A DNA stretch of 64,000 bases, taken from Marinoscillum sp965229915 (GTDB lineage Bacteria; Bacteroidota; Bacteroidia; Cytophagales; Cyclobacteriaceae). Shown here piece by piece: positions 54,664 through 63,800 of this stretch (position 1 is the stretch's first letter; each line of letters begins with the position of its first letter). The stretch covers positions 310,001 to 374,000 of the forward strand of contig NZ_CBDDJZ010000002.1 of assembly GCF_965229915.1 (NCBI RefSeq). The letters run 5' to 3'. The notes under the pieces are model-generated. The model did not search any database and was not told the origin of the DNA. It saw only the letters and a list, made by a program, of their open reading frames with translations. The translations under genes and the position numbers were made by a program.

Positions 54664-55149
54664 TTACTTCTTCAGAACCAATTCTTTGATCTTACCATAG
54701 TCATCGAGGACCATCTCTTCCACTACAGCTTTGTTGTTTTTCGTGTCTTTGAGATACTCCAGATACTTTTTAATGGTAGTAGGCTCGTCGTAATCTGGGT
54801 TGCCACTACCTCTGTAAATCACAATCAATACTGGTGCATCTGGATTTGAAAACATCGTCAAAGCTTCACTAATACTGCCATTGGCAGCTGAAGTGGTAGA
54901 AGCCTGTGAAATAGCTGCAAAATAGTTCTCCAACTTCTCAGAAGTGGAAGGTTCCTTTACGGCTACTCTCTCTGGCTCATCTGTGGTCTCTTCTTCATCA
55001 TCAAACTCGTCTTCCATCTGCTGACTCACTTCCTGTGGATCAGAAATGTCAGACATTTTTTTCTTGTTTTTACATGAAGAGAAACCTACGATCAAAGCGA
55101 GAAGTAGTACACCATTGATCGTGGAAAAATTGAGTGTATTTCGTTTCAT
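54664..55149 (-). CDS. Exported lipoprotein, first gene of the five-gene operon
   Basis: 161 residues with lipobox VGFSSC (after LLLALIVG). The linker behind Cys is very acidic (QQMEDEFDDEEETTDEPE), as is common for surface-tethered lipoproteins, then a small folded part (ISEALTMFSNPDAPVLIVIYRG, TTIKKYLEYLKDTKNNKAVVEEM) reminiscent of the C-terminal part of an NTF2-like or SPOR-like domain, not assignable. It heads the operon; a TCACG-N8-CGTGA inverted repeat lies 17 bases upstream. Confidence 0.78.
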   Translation of the reverse strand: MKRNTLNFSTINGVLLLALIVGFSSCKNKKKMSDISDPQEVSQQMEDEFDDEEETTDEPERVAVKEPSTSEKLENYFAAISQASTTSAANGSISEALTMFSNPDAPVLIVIYRGSGNPDYDEPTTIKKYLEYLKDTKNNKAVVEEMVLDDYGKIKELVLKK

Positions 55150-55165
55150 TCTTTTCTGTTTTTTG

Positions 55166-55183
55166 TCACGCTAATAAACGTGA
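55166..55183. promoter_or_regulatory. Possible operator of the five-gene operon
   Basis: Inverted repeat TCACG-N8-CGTGA, 17 bases upstream of the ATG at 55149. Half-site length and 8-base spacer resemble a dimeric HTH regulator site; it could equally be a 5' leader hairpin. Confidence 0.35.
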
Positions 55184-55313
55184 AAATTAAGTTTTTGATA
55201 TAGTCATTCTCTGGATGTGCAAATAGCAAGCCAAACTCTAATTCAACAAAAATTATTGACCCTACAAATATGTGCAAAGTCAAAATGAGAATTGGTGATT
55301 CATAATGAGAATC

Positions 55314-56978
55314 CTAACCCAGGATCCATGCAAATTCAAAAGCTCCGAGGTGTTCTCCCAAAGCGTGCTCACTAATTAAGTCGTATTTTCCTGCAAAAGG
55401 ATGCGCAACCTGATGTTGCGTGAAGTTGAAGAGACAGGTGATCGATTTCTCCGCGTTCTGATGTTCTCGGACAAGACAGAACATCGAACTTCCCAGGTCC
55501 ACTACCTCAAAATCACCGAAAGGATCAAAAGCAGGTTGCTGTGACCGAATAGCAATCATGTTTTTTAGTTGATTGAGAATGAAATGACGATCTGAAGATG
55601 AATCATTAAGCTCGACTTCCAATTGATTCAAATCGAGTTTTTCTCTGTTAATTGTTCTAAATCGCCCGGTCTCCTTTACTCCTTCTGTATAGTTTTCAGA
55701 ACCAACCAAAGAATGAAAGTAAAACGCTGGAAGCCCCGGCATACTAAGCATGAGTGCCTGGCTTAAAAGGAAGCGCTTCATGGCCAAATCAGGATTGCCA
55801 TCAGATCCTTTGAGTAGGCTTCTGTAATTACAGTTGAGTTCGTAAGGAGACTCGCTCCCATCAGAGTTAGCTTTATACGAGATAAACCCTTCATTAGCTT
55901 CGACTGAGTCTGTCAGCACAGAGATTTCTTCAGCGGATAGAATTCCCTGCACAGGTCGCAACCCAACGCCATCATGACTGGCCGTGAAGTTGAAGAAACA
56001 CACTTCTTTGGATGGTAATTCCAGAGAATTCACCCATTGGCTGAACTTGGAGCTAGATTGGCTGAGCAAGCTAAAAGCCAACAATGGCGGTAGAGTAAAA
56101 TTGTACACCATTTTGGCTTCATTGTGACCATTGCCAAAATAAGTGATATTCTCACTATGCGGTACGTTGGTCTCAGAGATCAATACCACTCCTTTTTGAA
56201 CCTCCTCCAGGACCAGACGCATGGATTGAATCAACCAGTGTACCTCTGGTAAATGAATACAAGTGGTACCTGACTCTTTCCACATGAAGCCAATAGCATC
56301 CAGGCGAATCAGGTGGGCACCTTGACTCAAATAAAACAGTAACACATCCAATACTTGTAAAAAGAGCGCCGGTGTTTCATAGTTGAGGTCTACCTGATCC
56401 TTGCTGAAGGTGGACCAAAGGAAATGTGAAGTACCATCCAGGCCTCTATATTCATGAAATACTGGACTAGTTCTGGGTCTGGTGACTTGACTGAAGTCAT
56501 CCTCAGGATTCACTTCTTTGAAAAACCCCTGATATTTGGGATCGTGATTTAAATATCCACCAAGCCACTGAGATTCCTGTGATATATGGTTGATGACCCC
56601 ATCAAACATTAGCTGATACTCTCTGGCTAACTCTTGTACATCACTCCATGTGCCAAGGTCAGGATTGACCTGGTAGTAATCGATTACTGAGAACCCGTCA
56701 TCTGAGCTGTATGGATAAAACGGAAGAATGTGAATTTTGCTGATGCTGTCAGAAAGCCATCGATCAGTAAAACGTTTCAATGTATTTAGTTTGGTTTGCC
56801 CTGGTATATGCACCTGATCCCCATAGCAAATCATCAACACATCGCTATGATCCAAAGTGATATCTACCAAAGGAACAATAGGTTGGTATTTGGCTATGAG
56901 CTGATCTATGCTGGATAGTATGGAATCCACTTCACCCTCTCCATAGACTTTTGTCAGCAGTTCTCTAAGGTTCGCCAT
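55314..56978 (-). CDS. GH13 subfamily 18-type sugar phosphorylase
   Basis: 554-residue enzyme of the sucrose phosphorylase-like group. Signature stretches: HILPFYPYSSDDGFSVIDY, RPRTSPVFHEY, WSTFSKDQVDLNYE. Catalytic residues: nucleophile D227 (LIRLDAIGF), acid/base E269 (ISETNVPH), H335/D336 in ASHDGVGLRP. It would cleave an alpha-glucosyl disaccharide or glucosylglycerate with phosphate to glucose-1-phosphate; sucrose, sucrose-6-phosphate and glucosylglycerate enzymes are not separable by eye. No signal peptide; cytoplasmic. Its start lies 3 bases after the stop of the sodium symporter, a convincing transporter-phosphorylase pair. Confidence 0.9.
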   Translation of the reverse strand: MANLRELLTKVYGEGEVDSILSSIDQLIAKYQPIVPLVDITLDHSDVLMICYGDQVHIPGQTKLNTLKRFTDRWLSDSISKIHILPFYPYSSDDGFSVIDYYQVNPDLGTWSDVQELAREYQLMFDGVINHISQESQWLGGYLNHDPKYQGFFKEVNPEDDFSQVTRPRTSPVFHEYRGLDGTSHFLWSTFSKDQVDLNYETPALFLQVLDVLLFYLSQGAHLIRLDAIGFMWKESGTTCIHLPEVHWLIQSMRLVLEEVQKGVVLISETNVPHSENITYFGNGHNEAKMVYNFTLPPLLAFSLLSQSSSKFSQWVNSLELPSKEVCFFNFTASHDGVGLRPVQGILSAEEISVLTDSVEANEGFISYKANSDGSESPYELNCNYRSLLKGSDGNPDLAMKRFLLSQALMLSMPGLPAFYFHSLVGSENYTEGVKETGRFRTINREKLDLNQLEVELNDSSSDRHFILNQLKNMIAIRSQQPAFDPFGDFEVVDLGSSMFCLVREHQNAEKSITCLFNFTQHQVAHPFAGKYDLISEHALGEHLGAFEFAWILG

Positions 56979-56981
56979 GTG

Positions 56982-58550
56982 CTAGAGCAGATTAGGTATG
57001 GCCATTGAGATGGCAATGATTACTACGAAAAATCCAATTAAAATGAATGTATCTTTTGTCCACAGCTGAGCAACTTCCATTTCAATGTGCTGAACACTCT
57101 CCTTACCCTTAGGAACGATCATGCTCATGATATATGCCACGACGAGAGTCACAACTGCACCAGTCGCATTCCACCAAAACCAAAACAATCCATCACCTAC
57201 TCCAAGCCACAAATAAACGTTACAAAGTACTCCGCTCAATAAGCCAATGTTCATTCCACGTGCATGTACTCTCTTGATTTTCACAGCAATAAGGAAGGTG
57301 GCGAGTATTGGCCCAAAAAAGACCGAACCCACCTTATTGATCGCCTCGATGACAGTCTCTGCGATATCTCCAGCAAAGAATGCCAATGCTATGCAGACCA
57401 CACCCCAAAAAAGAGCTGTGAGCCGTGAATATTTTACATACTCCTGATGAGATACATTCCTTCCATGTGTCAAAAAGTCTTCTGTAGTCACTGCACTGAG
57501 AGAATTAACCGCAGAACTCAGCGAAGACATGGCTGCTGACAAGATGGCCACAATGAGAATGCCGATTATTCCATGTGGTAAATAGTCTCTGATGAAAATA
57601 GGGATCATCAGGTCTGGCTTCTCAATTGGGATCTTCGCTGCAAATTCAGGGGTATTCATAACCATCGTTCCCAAAACCAACCCCATGATGCAGTAACTCA
57701 ACGTCACAGGAAAACGGAGGATTCCATTGAACAGAATGGTTTTTTTAACCGTCTGCAAACTATTGGCAGAAAGTAGCCGCTGTACCTGGCTCTGATCAGT
57801 ACCGTAGTAAGAAGCGTATAGGAAAAAACCACCTATGATCATCGGCCAAAAGCCAAATCCATCGCTATTACCAATGCCAAGAGAACTGAAATCGACAGCC
57901 TGTAACCGATCACGATCCAGTAGGGCGGTGAAAGTCTCCCAGCCTCCCAGATAGGCCAGTCCATACCCGAAGCAAATAAGAATACCTACAAATAGAATAA
58001 TCATCTGGATCATGTCGCCGTACACTACGGCTTTCATGCCTCCCTGATAGGAATAAACTACCGTAATCACGCCAATAAGCACCACTGTCTGCCAAAAGGG
58101 AATGTCCATCACACTGGTAAGTATGAGTGCCACCGCATAAATCATCACACTCGTAGCAAATGCCCGACTAATTTGGAACACCAGACTTAACAACAACCTG
58201 GTAGAACGATTGAAACGCTTTTCTAGAAACTCATAAATACTGACCACACCTGATTTGTACAAGGTGGGAATCAGGTAACTACCTAAAAAAATCATGGCAA
58301 TTGGCACAGCAAATTCGTAGCTCAACCACTTCATCCCTCCACCTTCCCGCATTCCGACAAATGCTGGAGCTGATATAAAACTAATGGCTGACAGTTGAGT
58401 GGCCATTACCGACAGACTAAGGGGAAACCAACCAAAAGAACGGCCACCTAAGAAATAGTCTTTTTTGTTTTGCTGATTCTTAAAAAGATACCCTAATCCG
58501 AGGAAGGCGACAGAGTAAATAATGATAATAGCGTAATCCAGTAAGTTCAT
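56982..58550 (-). CDS. Sodium:solute symporter (SSS family)
   Basis: 522-residue transporter with about 13-14 helices. SSS family motifs: DYFLGGRSFGWFPLSLSVMATQLSAISFISAPAF near the N-terminus and the core helix GGMKAVVYGDMIQMIILF. Sodium-driven uptake of a sugar or other small solute is the family role. With the sugar phosphorylase 3 bases downstream on the same strand, a disaccharide or glucosylglycerate is the best substrate guess. Monocistronic otherwise; starts after a 197-base gap shared with a divergent small gene. Confidence 0.92.
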   Translation of the reverse strand: MNLLDYAIIIIYSVAFLGLGYLFKNQQNKKDYFLGGRSFGWFPLSLSVMATQLSAISFISAPAFVGMREGGGMKWLSYEFAVPIAMIFLGSYLIPTLYKSGVVSIYEFLEKRFNRSTRLLLSLVFQISRAFATSVMIYAVALILTSVMDIPFWQTVVLIGVITVVYSYQGGMKAVVYGDMIQMIILFVGILICFGYGLAYLGGWETFTALLDRDRLQAVDFSSLGIGNSDGFGFWPMIIGGFFLYASYYGTDQSQVQRLLSANSLQTVKKTILFNGILRFPVTLSYCIMGLVLGTMVMNTPEFAAKIPIEKPDLMIPIFIRDYLPHGIIGILIVAILSAAMSSLSSAVNSLSAVTTEDFLTHGRNVSHQEYVKYSRLTALFWGVVCIALAFFAGDIAETVIEAINKVGSVFFGPILATFLIAVKIKRVHARGMNIGLLSGVLCNVYLWLGVGDGLFWFWWNATGAVVTLVVAYIMSMIVPKGKESVQHIEMEVAQLWTKDTFILIGFFVVIIAISMAIPNLL

Positions 58551-58747
58551 TTTTGGGAATTGGGTGATTTCCTAAGATACTACAAATCCTAAAAATTGAT
58601 GACTTTAAACCGGTTTTCGGAAACAAAAAGGTGCTCAGTATCGAACAAATGCCACTTTTTTTTGTTTTATTTGTATAACTTCCTGAATCAATGTGGTTTA
58701 GGATACTAATCTTCTACTAATTCCATAAATACAAATCAAAACTATCT

Positions 58748-59125
58748 ATGCTTCAACAGACAAGAAGTAAAATATCTTATGACGAGGTGTTGGCAAATGT
58801 GATTGATAAGGTTAAAAAACAAGGATATGACAATATCAGAGCAGATCTGAGCGACTATGAAGCCCCTCACCAATTAATTGGTAAGACAAACAATGTAAAC
58901 TTCACACCTGACGTTACAGCAACTAAAAACGAAGGCAAAGCCTACTTTGAGATTTCCACAAAAATGGACGACCCGAACGATCTGGTTAATAAATGGAAAC
59001 TTCTTGAGACGCTAGCCAACATGAAAAACGGTACGTTTCAGATATATGTTCCTCATGGTCACATGAAGTTTACACAAGAACTCATCAAAGATCATAACAT
59101 CCATGCAGAGCTGCTCAAAATCTAA
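58748..59125 (+). CDS. Small protein with restriction-endonuclease-like motif
   Basis: 125 residues without signal peptide. The core PDVTATKNEGKAYFEISTKMDD places Asp and E-x-S-T-K at the spacing of a PD-(D/E)XK fold (PD ... hydrophobic strand with E-x-x-K). The helices before (LANVIDKVKKQGYDNIRADL) and after (LVNKWKLLETLANMKNG) fit such a fold. The classical E-x-K is spaced as E-I-S-T-K, so the active site is not canonical. No neighbouring partner; followed by a terminator. Role unknown: nuclease, nuclease-derived binding protein or something else. Confidence 0.75.
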   Translation: MLQQTRSKISYDEVLANVIDKVKKQGYDNIRADLSDYEAPHQLIGKTNNVNFTPDVTATKNEGKAYFEISTKMDDPNDLVNKWKLLETLANMKNGTFQIYVPHGHMKFTQELIKDHNIHAELLKI

Positions 59126-59148
59126 TTACAGCTACGTCATTAAAAAGT

Positions 59149-59177
59149 AAAAGTCGGCCCTAAAGCCGACTTTTTTT
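59149..59177 (+). terminator. Rho-independent terminator
   Basis: Stem AAAAGTCGGC / GCCGACTTTT with a 6-base loop and run of T, 24 bases after the stop of the 125-residue gene. Can act on both strands. Confidence 0.85.
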
Positions 59178-59230
59178 ATACGTTCATGCTGATTAAAATG
59201 AACGGAGGATTCAATATTTTATTTGGTCTT

Positions 59231-59629
59231 TTAGAGAAAAAACGAAAAACTTAACAACTGTAACTTCCCGAATAATTCGTTGACCAGATCAAAAGCATTT
59301 CGCTCGTTTTTCCTGATAAATTCTTCCTTACTCTCTGCTAAGGTCAACACCTCACAACCTTTGAAACTATCACTACTTGTAATCTGGTCTTTAATGGATG
59401 CTGCACCAGGAAAATTGGAATCGATTATAAATACCTTCGTATATCCACTTAGCATCTTACCTGCATATAGTCCATTACAGTTGATGTAGTCAAAGGTGCG
59501 ATCGTCATCTTTCAGCCAGATCAATTCATTATTGAGTTCTGATCTCTTCAAAGCGTTCAGAACCCATTTCACATCTTCGGTATTTTTAGAAACGAGGACA
59601 ATCTCGTAATTTTTGAAATGCTTGTTCAT
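59231..59629 (-). CDS. Degenerate receiver-like protein A
   Basis: 132 residues. The pattern is that of a small receiver domain: strand EIVLVSKNTEDVKWVLNAL (acidic pair position now SKN), phospho-site strand KVFIIDSNFPGAAS, where Asp remains, strand EVLTLAESKEE, but no switch Lys. It resembles the Rcp1-like receivers of Bacteroidota with loss of phosphorylation chemistry. A C-terminal tail (LLSFSFFL) is unusual. Its paralog is the next minus-strand gene. Likely a protein-binding relic or anti-regulator; no output domain. Confidence 0.72.
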   Translation of the reverse strand: MNKHFKNYEIVLVSKNTEDVKWVLNALKRSELNNELIWLKDDDRTFDYINCNGLYAGKMLSGYTKVFIIDSNFPGAASIKDQITSSDSFKGCEVLTLAESKEEFIRKNERNAFDLVNELFGKLQLLSFSFFL

Positions 59630-59665
59630 GGCCCTTTGTTGTTGGTTTTAAAGTCGATTACAACA

Positions 59666-59673
59666 CAAAGGTA
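59666..59673 (-). promoter_or_regulatory. Candidate -7 box before receiver-like gene A
   Basis: TACCTTTG on the minus strand, exact TAnnTTTG, 36 bases upstream of the ATG at 59629. No -33 TTG is obvious. Confidence 0.4.
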
Positions 59674-59740
59674 GAATGATGGGTAGCCCTATGTAAGAGG
59701 GGATCGCCTAGCATCGAAAATTACGTGTATCCCTTAGAGA

Positions 59741-60097
59741 TTACTTATGACCTGCTGATCGCAATTGAGATTCGAAAGACTCCACCTCCTCGGTAACAGA
59801 AGCCAGACTAAAAAGAGTGCAGTGCATCAGTACATCCCGATCGTTGAGAAATCGGGTAATCAGAGATACACCTTCCAAATCATAATCAAGGATGATAGCC
59901 ACTGTGTGGTTGGGTTCTTTAGAGAAGGCAAGTGGGTTATCGAAAAAACGTTCTACCTGCCTCAAATTGCGGAGCCAGTGGACACTCCTGCTTACTTCTC
60001 TACGCCTAATTACATGTAGCAATTTACGAGTCCGCAGATCATTGTTAGAAATGAAAATAATCGTAGAGTCTAAAAGTGGACTAATAGACATTAGCAA
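59741..60097 (-). CDS. Degenerate receiver-like protein B
   Basis: 118 residues, paralogous to the receiver-like gene next to it: DSTIIFISNNDLRTRKLLHVI (acidic pair lost), VAIILDYDLEGVSLI (Asp at the phospho-acceptor place) and TLFSLASVTEEVESFE. No switch Thr/Lys set is complete. No DNA-binding part. It is separated from the LuxR-type regulator upstream by 102 bases. The two paralogs may be local modulators of the downstream kinase/regulator pair, which is only an inference from position. Confidence 0.72.
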   Translation of the reverse strand: MLMSISPLLDSTIIFISNNDLRTRKLLHVIRRREVSRSVHWLRNLRQVERFFDNPLAFSKEPNHTVAIILDYDLEGVSLITRFLNDRDVLMHCTLFSLASVTEEVESFESQLRSAGHK

Positions 60098-60199
60098 GTG
60101 GTAATTGGTTGATGATAGGTTCTTACTAAGTTAACACAATATTAAGAAAAGCTGAGCTCACTGAAGTGGAACCCTTAATTTCTAATAGGATAAGCCAAC

Positions 60200-60850
60200 T
60201 CAAACAATACCTCTCTCAATGGCGTATATGGCCAATCCGGCCACCGTCTTACATCCCGTTTTTTCTAGTATGTTCCGCTTATGTGCCTCCACGGTTCGTA
60301 CACTTATGAATAGCTTCTCAGCAATTTCCTGATTGGTGAGTTCATCCATTACCAGTTTCACCACTTCTTTTTCCCTTCTTGACAATGGGATCTCAACTGT
60401 GAGTCGTTGTTTGGGTTTGCGTCCTGTGAGCTGCCCCATGATAATCTCATAGACTTCCTTACTGTAATAGGTCTCGCCATTTTTAATAGCCTTTATGGCC
60501 TCCATGATTTCTTCCTTGGGGCTGTTCTTCAAGACATAACCATTCGCTCCCAGTGAGATCATTTTCTTCACCTGTGACACCTCGTTGATCATAGAAATCA
60601 CCAGCACGTCTTGCTCTACTCCTCTTGATTGTAGTTCTGTCAAGAATTCTACTCCGTTCATTTCCGGCATGGCTATATCCGTAATTACCAGATCAAACTC
60701 CTTTTGCTCCAGCAGCTCCAAAGCTTCTTTACCATTGTTTGCTTCAGCGAGTATCTCTATTTCCTCAGTTTTACTGAAATAGAGCGACATGGCATCCCGA
60801 ATCATGGGATGATCATCTACCAATAGAATGGTGATTTTATTCTCCTTCAT
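60200..60850 (-). CDS. NarL/LuxR-type response regulator
   Basis: About 216 residues: receiver with VDDHPMIRD, phospho-acceptor Asp in VITDIAMPEMNG, Ser in VLVISMINE, Lys in YVLKNSPKEE, then a LuxR-type HTH (LSRREKEVVKLVMDELTNQEIAEKLFISVRTVEAHKRNIL). Transcription factor for the paired kinase. I start at the ATG at 60850 (MKENKITILL); an in-frame TTG at 60865 would add five residues. The kinase stop overlaps this start by 14 bases, so the pair is co-translated. Confidence 0.95.
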   Translation of the reverse strand: MKENKITILLVDDHPMIRDAMSLYFSKTEEIEILAEANNGKEALELLEQKEFDLVITDIAMPEMNGVEFLTELQSRGVEQDVLVISMINEVSQVKKMISLGANGYVLKNSPKEEIMEAIKAIKNGETYYSKEVYEIIMGQLTGRKPKQRLTVEIPLSRREKEVVKLVMDELTNQEIAEKLFISVRTVEAHKRNILEKTGCKTVAGLAIYAIERGIV

Positions 60851-63800
60851 ATGTGTCTGGTTCAAGTTCTACTAAGATGCTAGTGCCTTCACCAGGCACA
60901 CTATCGATTTCCACATGTGCATTGATTACGGACGCTCTATTTTTAATACTGGACAAGCCAAACCCTGCTGCATCATTATCTCTCGCATCAAACCCTGACC
61001 CGTCATCTTCTATCATCAGCGACAAGCGGTTCTCACTTTCCATTAACTGCACCAACACATGCTTGGCACCGGAGTGCTTATAAATGTTGGCAGTAGCTTC
61101 CTGAAAGATACGATAAAGATTCAATTCAATGTCCTGATGATAGCGTCTGGATTTGATGTTGTCATGAAATTCAGCCGTTAATCCAGAGCTATTGTTGAGC
61201 TGTTCTACCTCGTCATTGAGTGTAGCTGACAACCCACTGTTGCGCAGAGCCCTTGGAATGAGGCTATGTGACATATTTCGAATTTCGGAAATAGCCTCAT
61301 TTAGTTTTTGAATGCTGTTGGTAAGTATCCGGTGGTTCTCCGTAGAGGTATCTTCAAGAGATTGCAGGTACATATTTACCGTAGCGATCTTTTGCTGAAT
61401 ACCATCATGCAGCTCATGTGCTATCCGAAAACGCTCCTTATCTTCAGCTTTTAAGGTGGCACTCATCAGCTCTTCATTGAGCTTGGATTTCAAAACCTGT
61501 TCTTGCAGTTTGTTGCGCTCGGTCAAATCACGGGCAACATTGGCAAAGCAAATAAACCCTTCCTGATCATCGTAGATAGGAAATATCTGATGATCCATGG
61601 GAATAGCTTCACCTGTTTTCCAATGCAATACATCAAATTCAGCTTCCCAGATTTTACCCTGGAGGGCATACTTCTTCATTCCATTCTGAACGATCTTATA
61701 GGTAACAGGATCGAGTATTTCTTCAATGTGCACATGATCATAATCTTCAAAGCCAAGACGCTCAACACCAAACCGATTGATGTAGATGAACTTGTATTCT
61801 TCATCCATGAATGAGATAAAATCAGAACTATTCTCAATGGAAGAAATAAGAATTTTTTGCTGACGCTCTGCCTCTCTCCTGCGCGTGATGTCTCTACTGA
61901 CACCTGACAGCCCCACGATCTCACCATCATGATCATAAATCGGCTCGGTGGTCGCCTGAATCCACCGAATGGCTCCCTCCCTATCCATGAACTGATGCTC
62001 TTTATTGATGGCGTGCAAGCCTTCCTCCAAAACTCTCAGTTCATCATCTGCTACTTGTCGTGCGTTGAACTCATTGATCTCAGCTTCACTTTTGCCGACC
62101 ATGTCTCTCCAGGAGTTAAACCCATTGAGGTCCGCGAGTGACTGGCTGGCAATCACGTATTTCTGATCCAGATCCTTGATGAAGATGTGGTCGTAAGCAG
62201 TATCCATTAAGCTTATCATGTACTGATTCACTTTGACTAACTCCGTTACATCTTCGCTGATGATGGAAATCCCGGTAACTACGCCATCAATGATAATCGG
62301 ATTGAAAGAAGTGACGTAGGTACCAATACTTCCTTCAAAATTATAGGTATCCTGGACAGAATATTTTTCTCCTTCCAGTGCACGCAGGTACCGTTGTTGC
62401 CATTTTCCACGCTCTGGATCTGGAAAGAACTCCAGCAACGACATCCCGATTCGGATGGGTTGATCAGAGTAGTTCTTCATGAATTCTTCCAGAGAGGAAT
62501 TCTTAGCTCGTAGACAGAGGTCAATATCCAAGGAATAAATCATGGCATCAGTATTCTCCACTAAGGCTAATAAATTGGCCTGATTCTGCTGAATTAAGTT
62601 CTGCATGACCCGACGTTTTCGGATCATCCGGCGTAGTGAAAAGATCCACCCAAGCAGGATGACCAGCAACACCCCAGACACCAGTGCAATTTGATAAGCC
62701 AACTTACGATCAATTGTCTCAATCATATTGGAGCCGTACCATCTTTTGATCAGGGTCTGCTTTTCAACTTCCGCTACGCTGTTAATGGCCTTTTGAAAGA
62801 TGGCCGTCATCATAGGGTTGGGAGATGAAACATGTAATTCGGTAGCGAAATCTGTCAATGACGCAATAAACAGATCAGAATAGCCCTGCGATTGAATGTG
62901 GTAATTGAGTGTGGAAATACTACCAAGGTAGCCATCCAACTCTCCAGCTAACACCCGGTCCAGACCATTTGCACTGGATGGTAGCGGCACCAACAGAAGA
63001 TTGGGATATCTCTTAGCTATCTCCTCGTAGTGTGGGTTATACTCTACCACTCCTACCTCTATTGTCCCTAAACTCTTAATTTCACTGAAAAATGGACTTC
63101 CCCGGCGCATCGCCAGTCCGTATGGAATGGTCAGAAAAGGATCCGTGTAGTAATAATCAGGCTTCTTTCTTTCAAAATCAGGGTAAATAAAAATGGAGTT
63201 GGGCTGACTGGCATACTCATTAATCACTGTACTGTCTCCAGTCCCAATTATTTCGAAGGTCAATTCCAGGTTGCTATTGATTAACTCGAGGTAGTCGGCC
63301 ACAAAACCCTCCATACGTCCATTGCTCACAGACACAATCGGCATCCAGTGCTCTATGGTTATTAGGTTGATTGAAGAAAAACGAGAAATAAAACGCGATT
63401 CGGCATCATTCAAAATGGGTTTGTAAACCTGATCGATGCGTAACCAATTATTGATCAATTCACTTTTCCTGGCAGGAGATATTGCCTCGATACCTTTGTT
63501 AAGGATGCTCACAACAGGATCATCCGTTTTCTTAATTGAATACACCAGATCAAAACCCTTACCGGCAGGTAGATAAATCAGCTTGATGCCAGGAAAGGAG
63601 TTTTTCCAGAGGTAATAATTCATGTCTAGCGCAGATATGAAGTATTCCACTTCTCCAGATAGAGTCGCCTCAATTAGTTCTGTTCTGGACGGGTACACCT
63701 TTTTTTCAATTTGGGGGATCCCGTCCAGGTAGTTATTGAGGAATTGATCTGAAGCTTGCACTCCCACTCTCTTACCAAAGAGCTCTGAGGTATCATTGAC

